Below, in pieces: positions 25,876 to 34,645 of a stretch of DNA of 64,000 nt. Positions within the stretch are counted from its first letter, which is position 1; each line of letters opens with the position of its first letter. A program made the translations under genes and the position numbers. Origin of the DNA: Streptomyces kronopolitis (GTDB lineage: Bacteria; Actinomycetota; Actinomycetes; Streptomycetales; Streptomycetaceae); assembly GCF_014646275.1 (NCBI RefSeq), contig NZ_BMND01000008.1, positions 160,086 to 224,085 of the forward strand, written 5' to 3'. The notes below the pieces were generated by a model. It ran no database searches, was not told the DNA's origin, and worked only from the letters and a program-made list of their open reading frames with translations.

Positions 25876-28608
25876 CTACAGCCAGCTGCCGAACCGGCGG
25901 ATGTACCAGGTCTTCACTCCCTGGGTGAGCAGGCAGTACGCGCCCAGCGTCGCGACCAGCCACGGGAAGTAGGCCATCGGCAGCGCCTGCATCCCGAGCA
26001 CACCGGCCAGCGGCGAGAACGGCAGGTACAGGCCGATCGCCGTCACGGCCGCCGTCATCAGCATCACCGGGAGGGTCGCGCGCGACTGCACGAAGGGGAT
26101 CCGGCGGGTACGCAGCATGTGGACGACCAGCGTCTGGGTCAGCAGGCCCTCGACGAACCAGCCGGACTGGAACAGCGCCTGGTGGACCTCGCTGTTCGCC
26201 CCGAACACATGCCACATCAGCAGGAAGGTGGTGATGTCGAAGACCGAGCTGGTCGGCCCGAGGACGAGCATGAAGCGGCCGATGCCCCGGGCGTCCCAGG
26301 TGCGCGGGGTGCGCAGGTAGTCGCGGTCCATCCGGTCCCACGGGGTGGCCAGCTGGGAGATGTCGTACAGCAGGTTCTGCACGAGCAGTTGCATGGCCAG
26401 CATCGGCTGGAAGGGGAGGAACGCGGACGCGGCCAGTACCGAGAAGACGTTCCCGAAGTTCGAGGAGGCCGTCATCTTGAGGTACTTGATGGTGTTGCCG
26501 AAGGTCAGCCGGCCGCGCAGCACGCCCTGCTCCAGGACCATCAGGTCCTTCTCCAGCAGGATGATGTCCGCGGACTCCTTGGCGATGTCGACGGCGGTGT
26601 CGACGGAGATGCCGACGTCGGCGTCGCGCAGCGCGGCGGCGTCGTTGATGCCGTCGCCCAGGAATCCGACGGTGTGCCCGTCGGCCTGCAGCGCCCGGAC
26701 GATCCGGGCCTTCTGGGTGGGGTCGGCCTTGGCGAAGACCGTGGTGGTGCGGGTGAGCGCGCGCAGTTGCGCCTCGTCGAGGCCGTCGAGTTCGGCGCCG
26801 GTGACCACGGTGCCGACGTCCAGGCCCACGTCCGCGCAGACCCGGGCGGCGACCAGCTCGTTGTCGCCGGTGATGACCTTGACCGCGATCCCGCTGTCGG
26901 CGAGGGCCGCCAGCGCCCGGGCGGCGTCCTGCTTCGGCGGGTCGAGGAAGGCCAGGAAGCCGATCAGGGTCAGCCCGGACTCGTCCTCGACGCCGTAGGT
27001 GCCCCGGGGCTCGTCGACGGTCCGGGTGGCCACCGCCAGCACCCGCATGCCCTGGCGCTGGTGGTAGGCGGCGGTGTGCAGGACCTCGCGGCGCAGGGCG
27101 TCGGTCAGCTCGGCGCGGCGGCCGCCGCCGGCCAGATGTCCGCACCGGTCGAGCACTTCCTCGACGGCGCCCTTGGTGATCAGGATGTGCTCGCCGGCCG
27201 GCCCGTCCGCGCCGTTGCGGCGCAGTACGACCGACATCCGCCGCCGTGCGAAGTCGAAGGGGATCTCGTCGACCAGCGTGAAGCGCGCGTCGACGACAAC
27301 CTCCTCGGCCTCGTGCATCCGGTCGATGACGGCCTGGTCCAGCAGGTTGCGCAGCCCGGTCTGGAAGTGGCTGTTGAGGTAGGCGTACTCCAACACCTCG
27401 TCGTCGGGCTCGCCGTGGATGTCGAGGTAGCTGTCCAGGACGATCCGGTCCTCGGTGAGGGTGCCGGTCTTGTCCGTGCACAGCACGTCCATCGCGCCCA
27501 GGTTCTGGATCGCGTTGAGCCGCTTGACGACGACCTTGCGGCGGGACAGCGCGACCGCGCCGCGCGCCAGGTTGGTGGTGACGACCATCGGCAGCATCTC
27601 GGGCGTGAGGCCGACGGCGACGGCCACCGCGAAGGTGAAGGCCTCGGCCCAGTCACCCTTGGTGATCCCGTTGATCAGGAAGACGATGGGGACCATCACC
27701 AGCATGAAGCGGATCAGCAGCATGCTGACCTTCTTCACGCCGGTGTCGAAGCCGGTCTCCGGCCGCTCGCCGGTCAGCGCGTCGGCCATGGAGCCGAAGT
27801 AGGTGTCCGAGCCGGTCGCCACGACCACACCGGTCGCGGTGCCGGAGGTCACCGAGGTGCCGGCGAGGGCGAGGTTGTCGGCCTCGACCGGGTCGCGGGT
27901 CAGCCGCTGCCCGTCGTCGGGGAAGCGGGTGTCGGCCTTGGCCGCGGGCAGCGACTCGCCGGACAGCGCCGCCTGGCTGATCATCAGGTCCTTGGCGGTC
28001 AGCAGCCGCAGGTCGGCGGGGACGAGGTCGCCTGCGGCCAGCTTGACGAGGTCGCCCCTGACCACGCCGTCCATCGGGATCTCGACGGTGGTGGGCATCC
28101 GCCCGTTGCCGGCCAGCCGCTGCACGGCGGTGGTCGTGGTGACCAGGGCCTGCAGAGCGGCGGCGGAGCTGTTGGAGCGGTACTCCTGCCAGAACCGCAG
28201 CCCCACGCTGATCAGCACCATCGCGCCCAGGATCACGATCTTCGGGTCGAAGGGCTCCTCGTCGGCCACCTGGAGCCACTGCGCGTACATGACGGTGACC
28301 AGCACCGCCAGCACCAGGATGAAGGGGTTCCAGAAGGCCTTGGCGAGCTGGGTGTACCAGCGCGGGGCGGACGTCGGGGTGAGGACGTTGGCGCCGTCGC
28401 GCTCCAGGCGGTGCTGGGCCAGGCCGTAGGACAGCCCGGCGGGGGTGGTCTGCAGCTCCTGGAGGAGCTGGGCGGCGGGGCGGCCGCTGGTCTCGGCCAG
28501 CTGGTCGGCGACCTGCCGGGTACGGGCCGCCGCCTCGGCGGTCTGCCGCTCCCGGCGGAGCCTGCGGCCCGGCGGAGCGAGCTTTTGGGGGGTGAGCAGA
28601 TTGGTCAT
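25876..28608 (-). CDS. mgtA: Magnesium-translocating P-type ATPase
   Basis: A 910-residue P3B-type ATPase importing Mg2+ across the cytoplasmic membrane. Phosphorylation motif CTDKTGTLTED has Asp 379; the TGES-like loop is ALSGESLP (214-221), the hinge is GFLGDGINDAAALRDADVG, and Mg-pump-specific segments NPF (about 94-96), EML(P) and a C-terminal helix bundle are seen. The ATG at 28608 has a GGGAGG ribosome binding site. A long unusual 5' region (28609 to about 29100) with a possible leader peptide precedes it, as in other mgtA genes controlled by their leader RNA. Confidence 0.93.
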   Translation of the reverse strand: MTNLLTPQKLAPPGRRLRRERQTAEAAARTRQVADQLAETSGRPAAQLLQELQTTPAGLSYGLAQHRLERDGANVLTPTSAPRWYTQLAKAFWNPFILVLAVLVTVMYAQWLQVADEEPFDPKIVILGAMVLISVGLRFWQEYRSNSSAAALQALVTTTTAVQRLAGNGRMPTTVEIPMDGVVRGDLVKLAAGDLVPADLRLLTAKDLMISQAALSGESLPAAKADTRFPDDGQRLTRDPVEADNLALAGTSVTSGTATGVVVATGSDTYFGSMADALTGERPETGFDTGVKKVSMLLIRFMLVMVPIVFLINGITKGDWAEAFTFAVAVAVGLTPEMLPMVVTTNLARGAVALSRRKVVVKRLNAIQNLGAMDVLCTDKTGTLTEDRIVLDSYLDIHGEPDDEVLEYAYLNSHFQTGLRNLLDQAVIDRMHEAEEVVVDARFTLVDEIPFDFARRRMSVVLRRNGADGPAGEHILITKGAVEEVLDRCGHLAGGGRRAELTDALRREVLHTAAYHQRQGMRVLAVATRTVDEPRGTYGVEDESGLTLIGFLAFLDPPKQDAARALAALADSGIAVKVITGDNELVAARVCADVGLDVGTVVTGAELDGLDEAQLRALTRTTTVFAKADPTQKARIVRALQADGHTVGFLGDGINDAAALRDADVGISVDTAVDIAKESADIILLEKDLMVLEQGVLRGRLTFGNTIKYLKMTASSNFGNVFSVLAASAFLPFQPMLAMQLLVQNLLYDISQLATPWDRMDRDYLRTPRTWDARGIGRFMLVLGPTSSVFDITTFLLMWHVFGANSEVHQALFQSGWFVEGLLTQTLVVHMLRTRRIPFVQSRATLPVMLMTAAVTAIGLYLPFSPLAGVLGMQALPMAYFPWLVATLGAYCLLTQGVKTWYIRRFGSWL

Positions 28609-28776
28609 GACAAATCCTCCCTGCGCGAAGGGCATACCGGCGGCCCGGTGCACGCCGAATCCGCGCACGGCACGGCGAAAGGCGGTGCGGGCACGTCTCA
28701 GCGTTCCGGCCGGGCGAACGACCGGCCGTTTTCGGGCAGGCCGAGATGGCCTCCGCGCGAAGAATGCGAGAAATTC

Positions 28777-28838
28777 GATGAACTCGACGAACTCGCTGAA
28801 CTCGATGCCTCGATGACTCGATGGCTCGGTGAATTCGG
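28777..28838. repeat. Degenerate 9-bp tandem repeat in the mgtA leader
   Basis: Three 9-mers GATGAACTC, GACGAACTC and GCTGAACTC (28777-28803) continue into GATGCCTCG-type variants and GAATTCGG. The tract is open in the mgtA reading frame (coding for repeated Glu-Phe) but lies 170-230 bases upstream of the mgtA start. A related 9-bp repeat occurs at 4607-4632. Confidence 0.6.
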
Positions 28839-29051
28839 CGACCCGGTGCATCCCGGAAATCCGGGAGTCCCGGAGAATCCCCTAGGGCGATCGAGAAAAG
28901 TCGAGAAACGTCGAAAAAGGGGAACGGGGCAGCCGGACACGGCCGCAAGCGCCCTGGTGTCAGGGTGCCCCGGTGTCAGAGTGAAGGCATACCGCGAAGC
29001 CGGTACGGAGGCCCTACGGGCGCACCGTCAACGACTCGGAGAAAGCAGCGG

Positions 29052-29096
29052 TCAGTACGCTGCAACGCTGCGGCAAGGACTTCCTTCGGGACTCAT
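29052..29096 (-). CDS. Putative 14-residue leader peptide upstream of mgtA
   Basis: ATG 29096 opens a 15-codon frame, MSPEGSPCRSVAAY-stop, behind a near-perfect Shine-Dalgarno AAGGAGGTGATC 8 bases upstream. Its first codons are folded within a CGGGA-TGAG-TCCCG hairpin nested inside GCAAGGA/TCCTTGC, and its last codons lie in a GCAGCG/CGCTGC stem. The layout resembles translated leaders such as mgtL that regulate Mg transporter genes. No homologue is known to me, so this is a candidate. Confidence 0.4.
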   Translation of the reverse strand: MSPEGSPCRSVAAY

Positions 29097-29309
29097 CCCG
29101 ATCACCTCCTTGCTCGCGCGGACACATACCGGAACCCTCAGCACGGGCGCCGTCATTTCCCCATGCTGCCATATGTCCAGGGGTGCCCCGTCCTTCTTTC
29201 GGCCGAATAGCACCATGAATCGGTGTGATCTGCGCCGCTTCGGGTGCGGCGCACCGCCCGGGAAAAGGCGCCGTACGCGTGCGGCCCTTGTCTCCCGGGG
29301 CCCGCGCGC

Positions 29310-30539
29310 TCAGGCCACCGAGCCGATCCGCCCCACCGGCCGGGCCGTGTCGTGGTGGATCGGGGTGTGCGCGCCGGTCAGCGGGGTGCCGGTGCCGCCG
29401 CGGCGGTTGGCGACGATCTCGGCCGCGATGGACAGCGCGGTCTCCTCCGGGGTGCGGGCGCCGAGGTCGAGCCCGATGGGCGAGCGCAGCCGGTTCAACT
29501 CCAGCTCGCCCAGGCCGACTTCGCGCAGCCGCCGCTGCCGGTCCAGATGGGTGCGGCGGGAGCCCATCGCCCCGACGTAGGCGACCGGGAGCCGCAGGGC
29601 GCGCTCCAGCAGCGGCACGTCGAACTTGGCGTCATGGGTCAGCACGCACAACACCGTGCGGGCGTCGAGTTCCTGGGAGTCCAGGTAGCGGTGCGGCCAG
29701 TCGACGACGATCTCGTCGGCGTCCGGGAAGCGGCCGCGGGTGGCGAAGACGGGACGCGCATCGCAGACCGTGACGTGGTAGTTGAGGAACTTTCCGACCT
29801 TCACCAGCGCGGCGGCGAAGTCGATGGCACCGAAGACGATCATGCGGGGCGCGGGGACGGAGGACTCCACGAGCAGCTCGATCGTGGTGCCGCAGCGCGA
29901 GCCCGCCGGCTGCGCCCCGCCGCCCTCGGCTGCGTCGTCGGACCCCGTGCCGAGGGCGACGGTGGCGGTGCGCCCGGCGTCCAGCAGGGCGCGGGCCTCG
30001 GCGAGTGCGGTGCGGTCCAGTGCGGGGTGGCCGCCGAGGGTGCCGGTGTGGCCGCCGTCGGGCCGGACGAGCAGGGCACGGCCGAGGAATCCGTCGGGGC
30101 CCCGGACGACCCGGGCGAGGGCCGCCGGCTCCCCCGCGGCGGCGGCGGCCAGCCCGGCGGCGAGCGTGCCGGCGGTGACGTCCGCCGCCTCCCCCGCCGC
30201 CGTGCCGCCGCCGGGGTGCGCTGCCGAGGCCGCTCTCGGCTCGACGAGGATGTCGATGACGCCGCCGCAGGTCAGGCCCACTGCGAAGGCGTCCTCGTCG
30301 CTGTATCCGAAGCGCTCCAGGACCGGCCGGCCGGTCCGCAGCGCCTCCTGGCACAGCTCGTAGACCGCCCCCTCCACGCATCCACCGGAGACCGACCCGA
30401 TCGCGGTGCCGGCGCCGTCGACGGCGAGGGCGGCTCCGGGCTGGCGGGGCGCGCTGCCGTGCGTGGCCACGACGGTGGCCACCGCGAAGTCGCGGCCCTG
30501 CTCGACCCACCGGTGCAGCTCGTCGGCGATGTCCAGCAT
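29310..30539 (-). CDS. xdhC: XdhC/CoxI-family molybdenum-cofactor maturation protein
   Basis: A 409-residue XdhC protein that binds and sulfurates molybdenum cofactor and inserts it into xanthine dehydrogenase. The N-terminal XdhC/CoxI domain (about 15-80, FAVATVVATHGSAPRQPGAALAV and GSVSGGCVEGAVYE) and the C-terminal Rossmann-like XdhC_C domain (about 215-370, RMIVFGAIDFAAALVKVGKFLNYHVTVCDARPVFATRGRFP and YVGAMGSRRTHLDR) are clear. An alanine/glycine-rich insert separates them. It is the last gene of a minus-strand array with the permease and xanthine dehydrogenase subunits; an AGGAG ribosome binding site precedes the ATG. Confidence 0.92.
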   Translation of the reverse strand: MLDIADELHRWVEQGRDFAVATVVATHGSAPRQPGAALAVDGAGTAIGSVSGGCVEGAVYELCQEALRTGRPVLERFGYSDEDAFAVGLTCGGVIDILVEPRAASAAHPGGGTAAGEAADVTAGTLAAGLAAAAAGEPAALARVVRGPDGFLGRALLVRPDGGHTGTLGGHPALDRTALAEARALLDAGRTATVALGTGSDDAAEGGGAQPAGSRCGTTIELLVESSVPAPRMIVFGAIDFAAALVKVGKFLNYHVTVCDARPVFATRGRFPDADEIVVDWPHRYLDSQELDARTVLCVLTHDAKFDVPLLERALRLPVAYVGAMGSRRTHLDRQRRLREVGLGELELNRLRSPIGLDLGARTPEETALSIAAEIVANRRGGTGTPLTGAHTPIHHDTARPVGRIGSVA

Positions 30540-30603
30540 GTCGGTCTCCTAACGGACGGATGGGGGTCCCCCGGGCGGAGCCGGGAGCGGGGCGGGCGGG
30601 CGG

Positions 30604-32061
30604 CTACTTGACGCCCAGCCACTGCTCGATCGGATGGAGCGAGAAGTAGACGAGGAAGATCGCGGACAGCGCCCACATGAAGCCGCCGACCTCGCGCCAC
30701 CTGCCCTGGGCGGCCTTGATGGCGCTGTAGGCGAGGACGCCGCCGCCGACCCCCGCGGTGATGCTGTAGGTGAACGGCATCAGGGCGACGGTCAGGAAGA
30801 CCGGGATGGACACCGCGCGGTCGCGCCAGTCCACGTGTCCGGCGGCGCTCATCATCATCGAGCCGATGACGACGAGGGCGGCCGAGGCCACCTGGGCCGG
30901 CACCAGCTGGGTGACGGGGGTGAAGAACAGGCAGGCCGCGAAGAGCAGTCCGGTGACGACGGACGACAGGCCGGTCCGCGCGCCCTCGCCGACGCCGCTC
31001 GCCGACTCGATGAACACGGTCTGGCCGGAGGCGCCGGCCAGCCCGCCGATCGCCCCGCCCGCGCCGTCCACGAACAGCGCCTTGGACAGCCCCGGCATCC
31101 GGCCCTCGTCGTCGGCCAGCTGGGCCTCGGTGCCGACGCCGATGATGGTGGCCATCGCGTCGAAGAAGCCGGCCAGCACCAGCGTGAACACGATCATGCC
31201 CACGCCGAGGGCTCCGATCGAGCCCCAGCCGCCGAATTCCACATGGCCGAAGAGGCCGAAGTCGGGCATCGACACCGCACTGCCGCTCAGTTCCGGAGGC
31301 GTCCCGCCCCAGTCCTTGGCCGTCAGTCCGCCGATCCTGGTGGCGGCGATGGCCAGGACGCTGCCGGCCACGATGCCGTAGAGGATGGCACCGGACACCT
31401 TGCGCGCCTGCAACATGAAGATCAACAACAGCGTGACACAGAAGAACAGGACCGGCCAGCCGGAGAGCTGCCCGTTCAGACCGAGGGTGACCGGGCCGCC
31501 CTCGCCCTTGCCCACGAAGCCGGCCTTCACCAGGCCGAGCAGGGCGACGAACATCCCGATGCCCATGGTGATCGCGTGCTTGAGCGCCAGCGGGATGGCG
31601 TTCATGATCATCTCGCGGAGGCCGGTGACCACCAGCAGGCAGATGATCACGCCGTAGATCACGCACATGCCCATCGCCTGCGGCCAGGTCATGTGCGGGA
31701 CCACCTGGGCGGTCAGCGCGGCGGAGACGTTGAGCCCGGCCGCCAGCGCCAGCGGCACCTTGCCGACGAAGCCCATCAGCAGGGTGGACACCGCGGCGGC
31801 GAACGCGGTCGCGGTCACCACACCGGCGTGCGCGAGGGTGTTCTTCTCGACGTCCGGGGTCGACAGGATCAGCGGGTTGAGCAGCAGGATGTAGCACATC
31901 GCCATGAAGGTCGTGATGCCGCCGCGCAGTTCGCGGGCGAACGTCGATCCTCTGTCGGAGATGTGGAAGTACCGGTCGAGCCAGGAACGGCCGGCGGGCT
32001 GACGCGAGCCGGCGCCCGCGTCGTCCGCCGTGGTCCGCGGCGCGGTGGACTGCTGGGTCAT
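30604..32061 (-). CDS. NCS2-family guanine/hypoxanthine permease (AzgA-like)
   Basis: A 485-residue polytopic permease of the AzgA/GhxP/PbuG branch, which takes up hypoxanthine, guanine or adenine. Landmarks: TFARELRGGITTFMAMCYILLLNPLIL at the N-terminus, LAAGLNVSAALTAQVV, the substrate site AGFFDAMATIIGVGTEAQL and SGQTVFIESASGVGEGARTGLSSVV. About 12 membrane segments are predicted. It lies between xanthine dehydrogenase and XdhC, so it feeds the pathway. A 17-bp palindrome (32092-32108) just upstream and the terminator after the dehydrogenase suggest it has its own regulated promoter. Confidence 0.9.
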   Translation of the reverse strand: MTQQSTAPRTTADDAGAGSRQPAGRSWLDRYFHISDRGSTFARELRGGITTFMAMCYILLLNPLILSTPDVEKNTLAHAGVVTATAFAAAVSTLLMGFVGKVPLALAAGLNVSAALTAQVVPHMTWPQAMGMCVIYGVIICLLVVTGLREMIMNAIPLALKHAITMGIGMFVALLGLVKAGFVGKGEGGPVTLGLNGQLSGWPVLFFCVTLLLIFMLQARKVSGAILYGIVAGSVLAIAATRIGGLTAKDWGGTPPELSGSAVSMPDFGLFGHVEFGGWGSIGALGVGMIVFTLVLAGFFDAMATIIGVGTEAQLADDEGRMPGLSKALFVDGAGGAIGGLAGASGQTVFIESASGVGEGARTGLSSVVTGLLFAACLFFTPVTQLVPAQVASAALVVIGSMMMSAAGHVDWRDRAVSIPVFLTVALMPFTYSITAGVGGGVLAYSAIKAAQGRWREVGGFMWALSAIFLVYFSLHPIEQWLGVK

Positions 32062-32091
32062 GATGCCTTACTCCCAAGGTTCACAGGGGCC

Positions 32092-32108
32092 CTCGCATCG
32101 GATGCGAG
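32092..32108. promoter_or_regulatory. 17-bp palindrome upstream of the purine permease
   Basis: CTCGCATC-G-GATGCGAG is a perfect inverted repeat with 8-bp arms and a single central base, 31 bases upstream of the permease start codon. It is a likely operator; no identical site was noticed elsewhere in the window. The bound regulator is unknown. Confidence 0.5.
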
Positions 32109-32205
32109 ATTTGGGATGACGCTTCGGCTGCACGACCCGGGGGACGGCCCGAGACGAACGGGTACTGACTCCGTGCGGGGCGGAGCAGTGACTGCGTGGT
32201 GCGGG

Positions 32206-32249
32206 CCTCCGGGCGGTGCGCGCGGCAGACCGGCCGCACCGCCCGGAGG
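32206..32249 (-). terminator. Terminator after xanthine dehydrogenase large subunit
   Basis: CCTCCGGGCGGTGCG (32206-32220) and CGCACCGCCCGGAGG (32235-32249) form a perfect 15-bp stem with a 14-base loop immediately after the stop codon at 32253. It should end or attenuate the dehydrogenase transcript before the permease gene. Confidence 0.7.
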
Positions 32250-32252
32250 TAG

Positions 32253-34640
32253 CTACGTGCCGGTGAGGTGCTCGGGGCGCACCGGCGTCTTGTTGAGCTC
32301 CAGTCCGGTCGCGTTCCGGATCGCCGCGAGGACGGCCGGGGTGGACGACAGGGTGGGGGCCTCGCCGATGCCGCGCAGCCCGTACGGGGCGTGCTCGTCG
32401 GCGAGTTCGAGCACATCGACCGGGATGGTCGGGGTGTCGAGGATCGTGGGGATGAGGTAGTCCGTGAAGGACGGATTGCGCACCTTCGCGGTCTTCGGGT
32501 CGACGATGATCTCCTCCATGACGGCCACCCCCAGGCCCTGGGTGGTGCCGCCCTGGATCTGGCCGACGACGGACAGCGGGTTGAGCGCCTTGCCGACGTC
32601 CTGGGCGCAGGCCAGCTCGATGACCTTCACCAGGCCGAGTTCGGTGTCCACCTCGACGACCGCGCGGTGGGCGGCGAAGGAGTACTGGACGTGGCCGTTG
32701 CCCTGGCCGGTGCGCAGGTCGAAGGCCTCGGTGGGGCGGTGCCGCCACTCCAGCTCCAGGTCGATCGCCTCGTCCTCCAGGACGTCCGCGATATCGGCCA
32801 GGACCTCGCCCCCGTCGGTGGTGACCTTGCCGCCCTCCAGCAGGAGCTCGGCGGTGGCCCAGGCGGGGTGGTACGTGCCGAACTTGGCGCGGCCCTTCTG
32901 GAGGACCTTCTCGCGCACCGCCTCGCAGCTGTGCTTCACCGCGCCGCCGGTCACATACGTCTGCCGGGAGGCGGAGGTGGAGCCGGCCGAGCCGACCTGG
33001 GTGTCGGCCGGGTGGATGGTCACCTGCTGGACGCCCAGTTCGGTGCGGGCGATCTGGGCGTGCACGGTGATGCCGCCCTGGCCGACCTCCGCCATCGCGG
33101 TGTGGACGGTGGCGACCGGTTCGCCGCCGATGACCTCCATCCGCACCCGGGCGGTGGAGTAGTCGTCGAAGCCCTCGGAGAAGCCGACGTTCTTGATGCC
33201 GACGGCGTAGCCGATGCCGCGGACCACCCCCTCGCCGTGGGTGGTGTTGGAGAGCCCGCCGGGCAGCGCGCGGACATCGGCGCCCGCGCCGGCGGTGCGC
33301 CACTGCTGCTCGGGAGGCAGCGGCATCGCCTTGACCCGGCGCAGCAGTTCGGCGACCGGCGCGGGCGAGTCGACGGGCTGGCCGGTCGGCAGCAGCGTGC
33401 CCTGCTCCATGGCGTTGAGCTGCCGGAACGCGACCGGGTCCAGCCCCAGCTTCGCGGCGAGCTTGTCCATCTGCGCCTCGTAGGCGAAGCACGCCTGGAC
33501 CGCGCCGAAGCCGCGCATCGCCCCGCAGGGCGGGTTGTTGGAGTACAGCGCGAGGGCCTCGATGTCGACGTCCTCGACGACGTACGGACCGACCGACAGG
33601 GACGACGCGTTGCCGACGACGGCCGGGGAGGCGGAGGCGTAGGCGCCGCCGTCCAGCACGATCCGGCACTTCATGTGGGTGAGCTTGCCGTCCTTGGTGG
33701 CGCCGTGCTCGTACCAGAGCCGGGCCGGGTGCCGGTGGACGTGGCCGAAGAAGGACTCGAAGCGGTTGTAGACGATCTTGACGGGCTTGCCGGTGCGCAG
33801 CGCCAGCAGGCAGGCGTGGATCTGCATCGACAGGTCCTCGCGGCCGCCGAACGCGCCCCCGACGCCGGAGAGCGTCATCCGCACCTTCTCCTCGGGCAGG
33901 CCGAGGACCGGGGCGATCTGCCGCAGGTCGGAGTGCAGCCACTGGGTGGCGACGTACAGGTCGACGCCGCCGTCCTCACCGGGCACCGCGAGGCCGGACT
34001 CCGGGCCGAGGAAGGCCTGGTCCTGCATGCCGAAGACGTACTCGCCGGAGACGATGACATCGGCCCGCTTCGCGGCCTCGTCGGCGTCGCCGCGGATGAT
34101 CGGCTGGCGGTGCACGATGTTGGGGTGCGGCACGTGCCCGATGTGGTGGTCGGTGCGGTTCTCGTGGACCAGCGGTGCGCCCTCGGCGGTGGCGGAGGCC
34201 TCGTCGGTGACGACCGGCAGTTCGCGGTAGTCGATCTTGATCTTGGCGGCGGCGCGGCGCGCGGTCTCCGGGTGGTCGGCGGCGACCAGCGCCACCGGCT
34301 CGCCGTGGTGGCGCACCTTGCCGTGGGCCAGCACCGGCGTGTCCTGGATCTCCAGGCCGTAGTTCTTCACGTCGGTGGGCAGGTCGTCGTAGGTCAGCAC
34401 GGCGTAGACCCCGGGGGTCGCCAGCGCCTCGCCGGTGTCGATGGAGCGGATCTCGGCGTGGGCGACGGTGCTGCGCAGGGTGTGGCCCCAGAGCATGTCC
34501 TCGTGCCACATGTCCGAGGAGTAGGCGAATTCGCCGGTCACCTTGAGGGTGCCGTCGGGCCTCAGGGTGGACTCCCCGATGCCGGCCCGGGTCTTGCCCC
34601 CCTGGGTGAGGTGGGTGGGGGTGCGGGTGACACCTGCCAT
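32253..34640 (-). CDS. Xanthine dehydrogenase, molybdopterin-binding subunit
   Basis: A 795-residue molybdenum hydroxylase large subunit oxidising hypoxanthine/xanthine to urate. Diagnostic segments are GVGGAFGGRED (molybdopterin contact, about 264-274), the PPCGAMRGFGAVQACFAYE Arg-containing loop (about 373-391), AEVGQGGITVHAQIA, and the catalytic Glu in GLRGIGEAPTLSSTPAVLAA near the C-terminus. It starts at ATG 34640, five bases after the [2Fe-2S] subunit stop. The domain order matches XdhB/PucD-type chains of heteromeric enzymes. No clear strong ribosome binding site is visible, so translation may be coupled to the upstream gene. Confidence 0.93.
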   Translation of the reverse strand: MAGVTRTPTHLTQGGKTRAGIGESTLRPDGTLKVTGEFAYSSDMWHEDMLWGHTLRSTVAHAEIRSIDTGEALATPGVYAVLTYDDLPTDVKNYGLEIQDTPVLAHGKVRHHGEPVALVAADHPETARRAAAKIKIDYRELPVVTDEASATAEGAPLVHENRTDHHIGHVPHPNIVHRQPIIRGDADEAAKRADVIVSGEYVFGMQDQAFLGPESGLAVPGEDGGVDLYVATQWLHSDLRQIAPVLGLPEEKVRMTLSGVGGAFGGREDLSMQIHACLLALRTGKPVKIVYNRFESFFGHVHRHPARLWYEHGATKDGKLTHMKCRIVLDGGAYASASPAVVGNASSLSVGPYVVEDVDIEALALYSNNPPCGAMRGFGAVQACFAYEAQMDKLAAKLGLDPVAFRQLNAMEQGTLLPTGQPVDSPAPVAELLRRVKAMPLPPEQQWRTAGAGADVRALPGGLSNTTHGEGVVRGIGYAVGIKNVGFSEGFDDYSTARVRMEVIGGEPVATVHTAMAEVGQGGITVHAQIARTELGVQQVTIHPADTQVGSAGSTSASRQTYVTGGAVKHSCEAVREKVLQKGRAKFGTYHPAWATAELLLEGGKVTTDGGEVLADIADVLEDEAIDLELEWRHRPTEAFDLRTGQGNGHVQYSFAAHRAVVEVDTELGLVKVIELACAQDVGKALNPLSVVGQIQGGTTQGLGVAVMEEIIVDPKTAKVRNPSFTDYLIPTILDTPTIPVDVLELADEHAPYGLRGIGEAPTLSSTPAVLAAIRNATGLELNKTPVRPEHLTGT

Positions 34641-34645
34641 GGCGA

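Larger units (their letters stand above)
28609..29309. other. mgtA leader region, 701 bp
   Basis: No conserved gene is visible. On the mgtA strand it contains a short ORF with an excellent ribosome binding site (29052-29096), two 16-base near-repeats containing CTGACACC (about 28949-28981) and a 9-bp-periodic tract (28777-28838). It is lower in GC than its flanks. It does not match the M-box Mg riboswitch consensus that I remember. Confidence 0.5.

Noticed and set aside
28965..29210. 81-codon plus-strand frame in the mgtA leader
   Set aside because: No ribosome binding site or recognisable domain; it is opposite to the better supported leader ORF.
28609..29309. M-box magnesium riboswitch in the mgtA leader
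   Set aside because: The conserved M-box elements I remember are not found; only a leader-peptide ORF, repeats and simple hairpins are visible.
25693..29580. Open frame of nearly 1300 codons antisense to mgtA
   Set aside because: Composition is that of an antisense shadow (Asp/Gly/His/Val-rich) and mgtA is a certain gene on the other strand.
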